A stretch of 64,000 nt of DNA from Micavibrio aeruginosavorus_D (GTDB lineage Bacteria; Pseudomonadota; Alphaproteobacteria; Micavibrionales; Micavibrionaceae): assembly GCF_051245535.1 (NCBI RefSeq), contig NZ_CP195303.1, forward strand, positions 930,001-994,000, read 5' to 3'. This document shows positions 19,161 through 27,186 of the stretch, one piece after another. Each line of letters begins with the position of its first letter. The first letter of the stretch is position 1. The position numbers and the translations under genes were made by a program. The notes beneath the pieces are model-generated. The model was not told where the DNA came from, searched no databases, and saw nothing but the letters and a program-made list of their open reading frames with translations.

Positions 19161-19193
19161 AAAAAAGCCCCCGCACGCGCAGGGGCTTTTTTA
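19161..19193 (-). terminator. Bidirectional-looking terminator after tRNA-Val
   Basis: The stem AAAAAAGCCCC/GGGGCTTTTTT encloses a short loop, directly beyond the CCA end of tRNA-Val on the minus strand. It has T runs in both directions. Confidence 0.75.
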
Positions 19194-19196
19194 AAA

Positions 19197-19271
19197 TGGT
19201 GCGCGGTGAGAGGATTGAACTCCCGACCCACTCGGTGTAAACGAGTTGCTCTACCGCTGAGCTAACCGCGC
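19197..19271 (-). tRNA. tRNA-Val (anticodon TAC)
   Basis: This is a 75-nt cloverleaf on the minus strand: acceptor GCGCGGT/ACCGCGC, D arm GCTCAGCGGTAGAGC, anticodon stem ACTCG/CGAGT with loop TTTACAC (anticodon TAC), T arm GGGAGTTCAATCCTC, discriminator A and encoded CCA. Confidence 0.97.
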
Positions 19272-19372
19272 GCCGTCTTCAGGGGCGTAGATTTACGCAA
19301 AAACGCGCCCCGTTTCAAGCCCTATTTTCTGTTTTTCGCCCTTTTTCATCCCCGGTCTTATCATCCCCACCC

Positions 19373-19438
19373 GTCATACCGGCGAAGGCCGGTATCCATA
19401 CAGCCTATCCTATGGACCCCGGCCTTCGCCGGGGTGAC
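19373..19438 (+). repeat. Intergenic palindromic repeat R1 (REP-like, 66 bp)
   Basis: This is an imperfect palindrome whose arms each contain a smaller hairpin (ACCGGCGAAGGCCGGT on the left, CCCCGGCCTTCGCCGGGG on the right), bounded by GTCA and TGAC. It is the first of eight related elements in the window. It lies between tRNA-Val and the HU terminator. Confidence 0.85.
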
Positions 19439-19458
19439 GATAGCAGTGGGACAGAATG

Positions 19459-19496
19459 AAAAACCCCCGCCGGATTGCTCCGCGCGGGGGTTTTAA
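19459..19496 (-). terminator. Rho-independent terminator of the HU gene
   Basis: An 11-bp stem (19460-19470 with 19484-19494, AAAACCCCCGC/GCGGGGGTTTT) lies 23 bases past the HU stop. Confidence 0.85.
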
Positions 19497-19518
19497 AACC
19501 TGAAATCAGGCCGAAGGA

Positions 19519-19794
19519 TTAGCCGTTTACAGCGTCTTTCAGCTCTTTACCGGCTTTGAATTTCGGCTGTTTGGAAGCCGGAATTGCAATGGCTTCGCCC
19601 GTGCGCGGGTTACGGCCCGTGGTGGCAGCGCGTGCGGATACCGTGAAGGTACCGAAACCAACCAGACGGACATCGTCACCGCCTTGCAGGGTTTCTTTGA
19701 TGCCTTCGAACGTGGCTTCTACAGCTTCTTGCGCTTGTGCTTTGGCCAGGCCGGTTACTTTTGCAACGTGGTTGATCAGATCCTGTTTGTTCAC
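19519..19794 (-). CDS. hupB: DNA-binding protein HU
   Basis: HU is a small histone-like nucleoid protein that bends DNA as a dimer. The 91-aa protein has the usual opening MNKQDLINHVAKVTGL, the core VRLVGFGTFTVSARAATTGRNPRTGE with the DNA-intercalating Pro in RNPRTG, and the end PKFKAGKELKDAVNG. It lies downstream of lon in the same orientation, the order tig-clpP-(clpX)-lon-hup being typical for alphaproteobacteria. It has its own terminator, and a structured segment lies between lon and its start. IHF is unlikely, given the sequence of the arm. Confidence 0.96.
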   Translation of the reverse strand: MNKQDLINHVAKVTGLAKAQAQEAVEATFEGIKETLQGGDDVRLVGFGTFTVSARAATTGRNPRTGEAIAIPASKQPKFKAGKELKDAVNG

Positions 19795-19884
19795 GGGTTA
19801 TCCCCCTCTGTGATCGTGTTAAAGACAAAATGCCAGAACCACATCATTCACAATCAGGCTTTAAATACGCGAAGCCAGAAAAGG

Positions 19885-19955
19885 AATGTGGGGCCCGAAC
19901 CCGCGCTGTCCTTGGTCAAAACCCAAGGGAATCTGCGCCTTTCGGACCCCACATT
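19885..19955 (-). terminator. Structured region between lon and HU: lon terminator or HU leader
   Basis: An outer stem pairs 19885-19898 with 19941-19955 (AATGTGGGG-CCGAA with TTCGG-CCCCACATT, one bulge or mismatch). Inside it an independent 6-bp hairpin pairs 19911-19916 with 19923-19928 (CCTTGG/CCAAGG). On the minus strand the outer stem is followed by TTCCTTTTC. It starts 24 bases past the lon stop, so termination is the simplest reading; a leader for HU is the alternative. Confidence 0.5.
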
Positions 19956-19978
19956 TTTACGCCCATTTTAGGGGGGCA

Positions 19979-22402
19979 TCAATGGCGAATCACGCCTTCC
20001 CCCTTATTTTCTGCGGTTTTTGCCGTAACCGGGTCGATTTCACCCTCTTCTTTCCCTAATATCGGCTCTGGAAGCCGGATCAGGGCATGGGTCAGCACGT
20101 CCTCGATGGCATTCACCGGGATAATCTCCAGCATTTTCTTCACGTTCGGCGGAATATCCGCCAGGTCTTTTTCGTTTTCCTGCGGAATCAGAACCTTCTT
20201 GATTCCACCGCGTGATGCCGCCAGCAATTTTTCTTTCAGGCCGCCAATCCCGGTCACGTAACCGCGCAGATTGATCTCACCCGTCATGGCCACATCCTTG
20301 CGCACTTCGATGCCGGTCAGCGCCGAAATGATCGCCGTGGTCATCGCCGCACCAGCGGACGGACCGTCTTTCGGCGTTGCGCCTTCCGGCACGTGAACGT
20401 GGATGCTGGTTTCATTCAGCTTCTTATAATCAATGCCGAATTTCGCCGCACGTGATTTGATCAGCATTTCCGCCACAGTGATGGATTCACGCATCACTTC
20501 TTTCAGGTTGCCCGTGGTGGAGACTTTGCCATCTTTGCCCGGCATGGTCACAGCCTCGATCGACAGCAGATCGCCGCCGAATTCGGTGTACGCCAAACCG
20601 TTCACGATACCAACGCGATCCTGTTCATCAATTTCGCCGTAGCGATATTTGCGAACACCCGCATATTTCTCGAGGTTTTTCGGTGTAACCGACACGCCGC
20701 CATCTTTGCCACGCATCAAAATTTCTTTGATGGATTTACGGCACAGATTGGCCAATTCGCGTTCCAGATTCCGCACACCCGCTTCACGCGTGTAATACCG
20801 GATCAGATCGCGGATCGCCGGATCGGACACTTTGAATTCGGTTGGCTTCAATCCCGCCGCCTTGATCTGCTTTTTCAGCAGGTGGCGTTTGACGATTTCC
20901 AGCTTCTCATCCTCGGTGTAACCGGCTACACGGATAATCTCCATACGGTCCAGCAACGGTTGCGGCATGTTCAGGCTGTTCGCCGTGCAAATAAACATCA
21001 CGTCGGACAGATCATAATCCAATTCCAGATAGTGATCGTTGAACGTCGTGTTTTGTTCCGGGTCCAAAACCTCCAGCAATGCGCTGGACGGGTCGCCACG
21101 CCAATCCTGACCCAGCTTGTCCACCTCATCGAGCAGGAACAGCGGGTTGGATGATTTGGCTTTCTTCATCCCCTGAATGACTTTACCGGGCATCGCGCCG
21201 ATATAAGTGCGGCGGTGACCACGAATTTCGCTTTCATCACGCACGCCACCCAACGACATCCGCACGAAATTGCGGTTCGTCGCGCGGGCAATGGATTGAC
21301 CCAGCGATGTTTTACCAACACCCGGCGGACCAACGAGGCACAGGATCGGGCCCTTCACCTTGTTCGCACGTTGCTGTACGGCCAGATATTCAAGGATACG
21401 TTCCTTGACCTTCTCCAGACCATAATGCTCTTTGTCCAGAATGTGCTGGGCTTCCTTGATGTCTTTCTTCACGCGGGTGCGTTTGTTCCATGGCACCGAC
21501 AGGATCCAGTCGAGATAGTTGCGCACGACCGTGGCTTCCGCCGACATCGGGCTCATCGAACGCAGCTTTTTCAGCTCGCCTTTCGCCTTGTCACGCGCGT
21601 CTTTCGACATTTTGGATTCATCGATCTTGCGTTCCAGCTCGGTCAGCTCGTCAACGCCTTCGCCATTGTCACCCAGCTCTTTCTGAATGGCCTTCATTTG
21701 CTCGTTCAGATAATACTCGCGCTGGGTTTTCTCCATCTGGCGTTTCACGCGGTTACGGATGCGTTTTTCAACCTGCAGAACGCCGATTTCGCCTTCCATG
21801 TAACCAAAGATTTTTTCCAGACGATCGATGGTCAGCGGAATTTCCAGCAATTCCTGCTTCTCTTCAATCTTCAGTGCCAGATGCGCGGCAATCGTATCGG
21901 CCAGCTTCGAGATATTCTCGATCTGGTTCACGGACACAATCACTTCCGGCGGAATTTTTTTGTTCAGCTTCACATACTGTTCAAACTGATTCACAACGGC
22001 ACGGGCCAGCGCTTCGCTTTCCTCGTCTTCCTTCACGTCATCAATCACGTCCGTGACGGATGCTTCCAGATAATCCATGTGCGCGGTGTAGGTGTTGATC
22101 TTCACGCGGCGGCTGCCCTCGACCAGAACCTTCACCGTTCCGTCGGGCAGCTTCAGCAATTGCAAAATGGTACCGATGGTCCCGACCATATACAGGTCAT
22201 CCGGACCCGGATCGTCCACAGACGGCGATTTTTGCGTGGCCAGCAAAATCTGCTTGTCTTCACGCATCACGTTTTCCAGCGCCTTCACCGACTTTTCACG
22301 CCCCACGAACAGCGGGACAATCATGTGCGGAAACACGACAATGTCGCGCAAAGGCAGGACAGGAAGAACAGCGTCTTTGGAAGAAGACTGGAAACCGATC
22401 AT
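19979..22402 (-). CDS. lon: ATP-dependent protease Lon
   Basis: Lon is a cytoplasmic AAA+ serine protease that degrades misfolded and regulatory proteins. The 807-aa protein has the N-terminal substrate domain (LPVLPLRDIVVFPHMIVPL from residue 13), Walker A GPPGVGKTS near residue 355, Walker B LFLLDEVDKLG, and the catalytic Ser in KDGPSAGAAM with the Lys further on in LREKLLAA-type context (GLKEKLLAA). The start chosen is the ATG at 22402; an in-frame GTG at 22408 is equally possible. Its neighbours are clpP upstream and HU downstream. A clpX gene is usual between clpP and lon but is absent. Confidence 0.96.
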   Translation of the reverse strand: MIGFQSSSKDAVLPVLPLRDIVVFPHMIVPLFVGREKSVKALENVMREDKQILLATQKSPSVDDPGPDDLYMVGTIGTILQLLKLPDGTVKVLVEGSRRVKINTYTAHMDYLEASVTDVIDDVKEDEESEALARAVVNQFEQYVKLNKKIPPEVIVSVNQIENISKLADTIAAHLALKIEEKQELLEIPLTIDRLEKIFGYMEGEIGVLQVEKRIRNRVKRQMEKTQREYYLNEQMKAIQKELGDNGEGVDELTELERKIDESKMSKDARDKAKGELKKLRSMSPMSAEATVVRNYLDWILSVPWNKRTRVKKDIKEAQHILDKEHYGLEKVKERILEYLAVQQRANKVKGPILCLVGPPGVGKTSLGQSIARATNRNFVRMSLGGVRDESEIRGHRRTYIGAMPGKVIQGMKKAKSSNPLFLLDEVDKLGQDWRGDPSSALLEVLDPEQNTTFNDHYLELDYDLSDVMFICTANSLNMPQPLLDRMEIIRVAGYTEDEKLEIVKRHLLKKQIKAAGLKPTEFKVSDPAIRDLIRYYTREAGVRNLERELANLCRKSIKEILMRGKDGGVSVTPKNLEKYAGVRKYRYGEIDEQDRVGIVNGLAYTEFGGDLLSIEAVTMPGKDGKVSTTGNLKEVMRESITVAEMLIKSRAAKFGIDYKKLNETSIHVHVPEGATPKDGPSAGAAMTTAIISALTGIEVRKDVAMTGEINLRGYVTGIGGLKEKLLAASRGGIKKVLIPQENEKDLADIPPNVKKMLEIIPVNAIEDVLTHALIRLPEPILGKEEGEIDPVTAKTAENKGEGVIRH

Positions 22403-22597
22403 ATTCACTCGCTCGTGCTGTATATGTTACGTAAAACCAAGGTGAGATCGCCAGAAACGGCCCAAGGCGATATTGACCCACTATAGTACCACAATTCTTA
22501 ACAGGAGATTGCCGGATTTGTTGTGTTTTTGAATAATCCAAAGAGCCTGGCCCCGCCTGTTCCAATCAAATGTTAATTGATGGGGCAAAAATCAAGG

Positions 22598-22618
22598 CTT
22601 GTAATTTTATTACAAGCA
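22598..22618. promoter_or_regulatory. Inverted repeat upstream of lon, possible operator
   Basis: GCTTGTAA (22598-22605) and TTACAAGC (22611-22618) are perfect inverted halves around a 5-base spacer, about 195 bases upstream of the lon start. No T tract follows, so it is more like a protein-binding site than a terminator. It does not match CIRCE. Confidence 0.35.
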
Positions 22619-22690
22619 GACAGTCCCTTAGCGGTAGGAAGGGCTGAAACGCGAAGGGCGCGAAGTAAAATCCATCATCCCCCACCACCC

Positions 22691-22756
22691 GTCATACCGG
22701 CAAAGGCCGGTATCCATGGCATGGATCGTATGGATACCGGCCTTCGCCGGTATGAC
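22691..22756 (+). repeat. Intergenic palindromic repeat R2 (REP-like, 66 bp)
   Basis: It runs from GTCATACCGGCAAAGGCCGG to GGCCTTCGCCGGTATGAC with a palindromic centre (ATCCATGGCATGGAT). It belongs to the same family as R1, in the clpP-lon gap. Confidence 0.85.
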
Positions 22757-22803
22757 GATGATAAAAGAAACTGCCTTCGCGTTTCAATCTCTTGCTTAAA
22801 AAC

Positions 22804-22846
22804 ACAAACCCCGGGCAATGGTTCGAAAACCACGCCCGGGGTTTGT
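22804..22846 (-). terminator. Rho-independent terminator of clpP
   Basis: A perfect 13-bp stem (22804-22816 with 22834-22846, ACAAACCCCGGGC/GCCCGGGGTTTGT) is followed on the minus strand by GTTTTTAAG, 16 bases past the clpP stop. Confidence 0.85.
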
Positions 22847-22861
22847 AAAATCACGAACGCC

Positions 22862-23512
22862 CTATTCTTTCGGCTTTTCCGTTTCCAATGCTTTCGGGCG
22901 GGTTTCGACGACGTGGTCGATCAGGCCGAAGGCTTTGGCTTCGTCGGCGGACATGAAATTGTCACGTTCCATCGACACTTCGATTTCGTTCAGCTTGCGC
23001 CCCGTGTGCTTCACATAGATCTGGTTCAGACGTTCACGCAGGCGCAGAATTTCGCGCGCATGAATTTCGATGTCCGTTGCCTGACCACGTGCACCACCCG
23101 ACGGCTGGTGAATCATGATGCGGGAGTTCGGCAGAGAGAAGCGTTTGTCCTTCGCCCCAGCCGTCAGCAGCAACGAACCCATCGACGCGGCCTGACCGGT
23201 ACATACGGTGGCCACCGGGCATTTGATGTATTGCATCGTGTCGTACATCGCCAGACCAGAGGTCACAACACCGCCCGGGGAGTTAATGTAGAACGAGATT
23301 TCTTTTTTCGGGTTTTCCGATTCCAGGAACAGCAACTGAGCGCAGATCAGGGCGGAACCATGATCTTCCACTTCGCCGGTCAGGAAGATAATGCGCTCTT
23401 TCAACAGGCGCGAATAAATGTCAAACGAACGCTCCCCACGGGCGGTCTGCTCGATAACCATCGGCACCAGCGTGTTCGTGAAAAGGTCTACTGGATCGCG
23501 TTCTCTAATCAT
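22862..23512 (-). CDS. clpP: ATP-dependent Clp protease proteolytic subunit
   Basis: ClpP forms the tetradecameric serine-protease chamber used by ClpX or ClpA. The 216-aa protein has the catalytic triad Ser110 (GQAASMGS), His135 (RIMIHQP) and Asp185 (SMERDNF), plus the conserved FYINSPGGVVTSG strand. The start is the ATG at 23512 (MIRERDPVDLF). A longer in-frame start would add about 49 residues with no family match. The gene follows trigger factor and precedes lon; its usual partner clpX is not in the window. Confidence 0.96.
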   Translation of the reverse strand: MIRERDPVDLFTNTLVPMVIEQTARGERSFDIYSRLLKERIIFLTGEVEDHGSALICAQLLFLESENPKKEISFYINSPGGVVTSGLAMYDTMQYIKCPVATVCTGQAASMGSLLLTAGAKDKRFSLPNSRIMIHQPSGGARGQATDIEIHAREILRLRERLNQIYVKHTGRKLNEIEVSMERDNFMSADEAKAFGLIDHVVETRPKALETEKPKE

Positions 23513-23660
23513 TGTCTGGACTCTCGGCGTGAATAAGGTGGATGCAGGACATGGCGAGATTCGCCATAAACCAAACGTATCGCCTGAATACCGAATGTTC
23601 AAGGGGTTAATGTGGCCTGCCCCCCAACATGCCAACACCCAGATCCACCGCCGGCCCAAA

Positions 23661-23692
23661 GAAAAACGCGCGACCCGTAAGGCCGCGCGTTT
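23661..23692 (-). terminator. Rho-independent terminator of trigger factor
   Basis: A 9-bp stem (23664-23672 with 23684-23692, AAACGCGCG/CGCGCGTTT) ends in GTTTTTC on the minus strand, 25 bases past the tig stop. ClpP therefore probably has its own promoter. Confidence 0.75.
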
Positions 23693-23716
23693 AATTCATT
23701 CAGAAAAGCGAAAGGC

Positions 23717-25081
23717 TTAAGCCTTTTTCTTCGCTTTTTCGGCTTTTTTGCCCGTGTACGGGGTGTCGTCTTCTTTGGTCAGTTCTTCAACTGTGACGAC
23801 TTTCTCGCTCACGTCAGCCAATTCGAACAGGAAATCGACAACTTTGTCTTCGAATACCGGCGCGCGCAGAGCTTCCAGAGCCTGGCGATTTTTACGGTAA
23901 TATTCGAACACTTCGCCTTCCTGACCCGGGAAGCGTTGAGCTTCCATAATCACGGCGCGTTGCATTTCCTGATCGGTGATCTGGATGTTGTTTTCACGAC
24001 CGATTTCGGACAGAACCAGACCCAGACGAACACGACGGGCAGCAATCGCGCGCAGCTCGTCTTCTTCCTCGGTGGTCAGTTCCAGTTTACCGTCTTTCAG
24101 GTCGCCCTGACGCTCGATACGAACCTGGCTCAGGATGTTGTTGTATTCCAGATCCAGCATACCCTGCGGCAGTTCGAAATCATGGGCATCGTCCAAAGCG
24201 TCCAGCAAGGAGCGCTTCAGTTTCATGCGGCTGACATCGTCATACTGGCTTTGGATTTGCTTTTCGACCAGATCGCGCAGCGCTTGTTCGCTGTCCAGAC
24301 CCAGTTTCTTGGCGAAATCGTCGTTCACTGTCGCGTCTTTGGCCACTTGGATTTCGTGGATTTCAACGTCGAAAATGGCGTCCTGACCCGACAATTCGGC
24401 GGCGTGGTACGCCTCCGGGAAGGTCACTTTCACTTCAACCTTGTCGCCAACGGCTTTGCCGACCAATTGGTCTTCAAAACCCGGAATGAATTGGCCACTG
24501 CCCAGTTCCAGCTTCGCAGCGTGCGCATGCATGCCCGGGTGCGGTTTGTTGTCCTTCGCGGTGCGGCCGTGGAAGTCCATCACGATGACGTCGCCTTTTT
24601 TCGTCGGGCGGGATTCGGTGATGGTTTCGTATTCGGCGTTGGATTTCGCGATACGCTCCAGCGTTTCGTCGATTTCCTTTTTGTCCGCTTTCACAACCGG
24701 CTTCACCAGTTTGATCGCTTTCACGTCCGTAACCTTGAATTCCGGCAGCAATTCAACAGCCATCGTGTAGGTCAGGTCTTTGCCTTCGTCAAAAGACGTC
24801 ACTTCAAATTTCGGTTGAAGAGCCGGGCGCAAGTTCTTCTCAGTAATCAGTTTTTGCGCACCGTCATTAACGACTTTCTCAATCACTTCGGCCATGACCG
24901 AACGGCCATATTTCTGCTTCAGCAGCTTCAGCGGCACTTTGCCCTTGCGGAAACCCGGCAGGCTGATCGTTTCACCAACTTCCTGCAGGCGCACATCCAC
25001 TTGCGCGTCGATATCCTGTGCCGTAACCGTCACTTCATACTGGCAGCTCAGGCCTTCTTTTTTCAGTTCTTTAACCTGCAT
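23717..25081 (-). CDS. tig: Trigger factor
   Basis: Trigger factor is a ribosome-bound chaperone with peptidyl-prolyl isomerase activity. The 454-aa protein has the ribosome-docking signature GFRKGKVPLKLL near residue 40, the FKBP-like domain around residues 150-240 (KKGDVIVMDFHG, GSGQFIPGFEDQLVGKAVGD), and the helical substrate cradle ending in a Lys-rich tail (KKAEKAKKKA). The start at 25081 follows GAGAA. A longer frame to 25207 would run through tRNA-adjacent sequence and is rejected. Confidence 0.96.
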   Translation of the reverse strand: MQVKELKKEGLSCQYEVTVTAQDIDAQVDVRLQEVGETISLPGFRKGKVPLKLLKQKYGRSVMAEVIEKVVNDGAQKLITEKNLRPALQPKFEVTSFDEGKDLTYTMAVELLPEFKVTDVKAIKLVKPVVKADKKEIDETLERIAKSNAEYETITESRPTKKGDVIVMDFHGRTAKDNKPHPGMHAHAAKLELGSGQFIPGFEDQLVGKAVGDKVEVKVTFPEAYHAAELSGQDAIFDVEIHEIQVAKDATVNDDFAKKLGLDSEQALRDLVEKQIQSQYDDVSRMKLKRSLLDALDDAHDFELPQGMLDLEYNNILSQVRIERQGDLKDGKLELTTEEEDELRAIAARRVRLGLVLSEIGRENNIQITDQEMQRAVIMEAQRFPGQEGEVFEYYRKNRQALEALRAPVFEDKVVDFLFELADVSEKVVTVEELTKEDDTPYTGKKAEKAKKKA

Positions 25082-25177
25082 CTTAAGTTCTCTTTGCAAG
25101 ACGTTGATATCAAAATGTAAAACTCGTTCGCCAATGGTCGTGGCGCCAGCCACCCGAAGCTCCACAGGAGCGAAGGG

Positions 25178-25262
25178 TGGTGCGGATGAAGGGACTCGAA
25201 CCCCCACGGGTCACCCCGCTGGAACCTAAATCCAGTGCGTCTACCAATTCCGCCACATCCGC
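25178..25262 (-). tRNA. tRNA-Leu (anticodon TAG)
   Basis: This is an 85-nt tRNA on the minus strand with the long variable arm of tRNA-Leu. It has acceptor GCGGATG/CATCCGC, anticodon stem CTGGA/TCCAG with loop TTTAGGT (anticodon TAG), variable arm CGGGGTGACCCGTG, T loop GTTCGAGTC, and encoded CCA. It ends about 97 bases before the trigger factor start, on the same strand. Confidence 0.97.
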
Positions 25263-25327
25263 ATCCCAGAGCCGCACTGGCGCGGCCTGAAATTCAACCC
25301 TTCACAAACCAGAAAAGCGCGCCGAGT

Positions 25328-26845
25328 TCAAGCCCAATCCCTTAATATTCCCGGGATTCCTTCGGCTAAATCGGCTGCAACCAGCCCCGGACCCAAGCGC
25401 CACGCGGTTTCGCCGTGCATCCAGGCCGCCATACAGGCGGCTGTGAACGGGGCAACGCCCTGCGCCGCCAGCCCTGCAATCATGCCCGCCAGCACATCCC
25501 CAGCCCCTGCCGTGGCCAGCCAGGACGGGCCGTGGGTACTCACGACACATTGTTCACCCTTGGGCCCATCCGGGGCCGCAATGACTGTATCCGCCCCTTT
25601 GAGCAGGATCACCGCCCCACTCCGCTTGGCGGCCTCTTTCACCCGGTCGATCTTCGATCCCGGCAAATCACCAAACAAACGCGCAAATTCCCCTTCATGC
25701 GGGGTCAGGATGCAATGATCATGCGCCACGTGAAACAATTCATCGGCATGACCCGCGAAGGCACTGATCGCATCAGCATCCAGCACAACACTGCGCCCCG
25801 CCAATCCGCAGGCCCCCAGCACGATGGCGCGCAGGTCATCCGCGCGGTCCAGCCCCGCACCGGGTCCAATCAACAAAGCATTGCGCCGCGCATCCCCGGC
25901 CAATTCCAGAAACGCCGCGGGCGTGTCCGCCACCGCACTCATAATATGGGCGGGTCCGGTTTGATAAATGCGCTGCACTTCTGCGGGGGCCGCAATGGTG
26001 CAAACCCCGGCCCCGACCCGCATGGAGGCCGCCCCGGCCAGCCGCGCCGCCCCCGTCAAGCGCGCCCCACCCAGAACCAGCACATGGCCCCGGTCATATT
26101 TATGCTGCCCCCGATGGGTCACGGGCACATCATCCACCCACAAAGGCGGGCAGTTTTCCATGCCTGCAAAACCCGTCTTTTCCAACGTTTCGTCGGGAAT
26201 GCCGATATCGGCCACGCTCACCAACCCGCATTGTTCCATCCCCGGCATCAATACGTGCGCCGGTTTCTTGCGGAAGAACGTCACGGTGGCCAGACATTTG
26301 GGCGCGCCATGATCCACGGCGCCCGTGTCCCCATTCACCCCGCTGGGCACATCCACGGCGATGACGGGCAAATCCTTGGCCCGAATGGCGGCAAAGGCAT
26401 CGCGCACCGGAAATTCCAGCGCACGCGACAACCCGGCCCCGAACACGGCGTCAATCACGCCCGTGCGGTCGGCATCAAAATCGCCATGTTCCAGATCATT
26501 GAGAAGTTCGGAGAAATTGCGGACAGGGCCGGTCCAACCCGCAACGGCGCGCGCAGCATCACCCTTCATATGGGCGGGCGGGATCAGCGCATACAGCCGC
26601 ACATCCAACCCATCGGCCAGCAAATTCATGGCCGCGACATATCCATCCCCGCCATTATTGCCCGGCCCACACAGGACCAGAAACGTCCGCCGCCCCAGCA
26701 CGCGCTTGGCCTCTTCCGCCACAGCCATGCCCGCCGCCTGCATCAGCGCGAATCCATCCAGACCCGCAAGCGTCGCGGCCAGATGGTCCGCCTGGGCCAT
26801 CTGGGTTACCGTCAAAATCTGAACCGGATCGGAAATTTCAGCCAT
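25328..26845 (-). CDS. nnr: Bifunctional NAD(P)HX epimerase / ADP-dependent NAD(P)HX dehydratase
   Basis: This enzyme repairs hydrated NADH and NADPH. The 505-aa protein fuses an N-terminal epimerase (YjeF_N; LVLCGPGNNGGDGYVAA near residue 55 and IAVDVPSGVNGDTGAVDH) to a C-terminal ribokinase-like dehydratase (RGHVLVLGGARLTGAARLAG, LTPHEGEFARLFGD, ILLKGADTVIAAPDG, GAGDVLAGMIAGLAAQG). The start at 26845 (MAEISDPVQI) gives the expected two-domain length. The upstream in-frame extension to 27061 crosses tRNA-His and is not coding. Confidence 0.94.
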   Translation of the reverse strand: MAEISDPVQILTVTQMAQADHLAATLAGLDGFALMQAAGMAVAEEAKRVLGRRTFLVLCGPGNNGGDGYVAAMNLLADGLDVRLYALIPPAHMKGDAARAVAGWTGPVRNFSELLNDLEHGDFDADRTGVIDAVFGAGLSRALEFPVRDAFAAIRAKDLPVIAVDVPSGVNGDTGAVDHGAPKCLATVTFFRKKPAHVLMPGMEQCGLVSVADIGIPDETLEKTGFAGMENCPPLWVDDVPVTHRGQHKYDRGHVLVLGGARLTGAARLAGAASMRVGAGVCTIAAPAEVQRIYQTGPAHIMSAVADTPAAFLELAGDARRNALLIGPGAGLDRADDLRAIVLGACGLAGRSVVLDADAISAFAGHADELFHVAHDHCILTPHEGEFARLFGDLPGSKIDRVKEAAKRSGAVILLKGADTVIAAPDGPKGEQCVVSTHGPSWLATAGAGDVLAGMIAGLAAQGVAPFTAACMAAWMHGETAWRLGPGLVAADLAEGIPGILRDWA

Positions 26846-26880
26846 TGGAAAAACCCTAATGAATTGATTCAGAAGGAAAA

Positions 26881-26957
26881 TGGGGCGACTGACGGGGCTC
26901 GAACCCGCGACAACCCGGACCACAACCGAGTGCTCTACCAACTGAGCTACAGCCGCC
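26881..26957 (-). tRNA. tRNA-His (anticodon GTG)
   Basis: This is a 77-nt cloverleaf on the minus strand with the extra G at position -1 that marks tRNA-His, opposite discriminator C. It has acceptor GCGGCTG/CAGTCGC, anticodon loop TTGTGGT (anticodon GTG), T arm CGCGGGTTCGAGCCCCG and encoded CCA. Confidence 0.97.
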
Positions 26958-27186
26958 ACATAAAAGGCCGAAGGCCCCTGTAAATGCAAGATTTGCGACC
27001 GTTCGTCAAGTATTTCTGCCAAAACGGAAAAATATTTGTGCTTTGCGATAGACAGGGGCACACTGGCGTGATACTTAAGACTGATAGCCTAAAATTGCAT
27101 GACAGCATTGCTTTTAAAGCATATCTAAAATGCAATGATTACAATAACTTAGTTTAACACCCCTTCCGGAAGCATTAGAGGAACCC

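Larger units (their letters stand above)
22403..22861. other. 459-base gap between clpP and lon, where clpX would be expected
   Basis: No reading frame here resembles a gene. It contains an 8-bp inverted repeat at 22598-22618, the palindromic repeat R2 at 22691-22756 and the clpP terminator at 22804-22846. The lon promoter must lie in its left part on the minus strand; I see no convincing sigma-70 or heat-shock box. Confidence 0.6.

Noticed and set aside
26846..27061. N-terminal extension of the NAD(P)HX repair enzyme
   Set aside because: It runs through tRNA-His and adds no conserved residues.
27060..27186. A possible sigma-54 promoter before glnA (TGGCGTGATACTTAA)
   Set aside because: It lacks the required GC at -12, so the match is poor.
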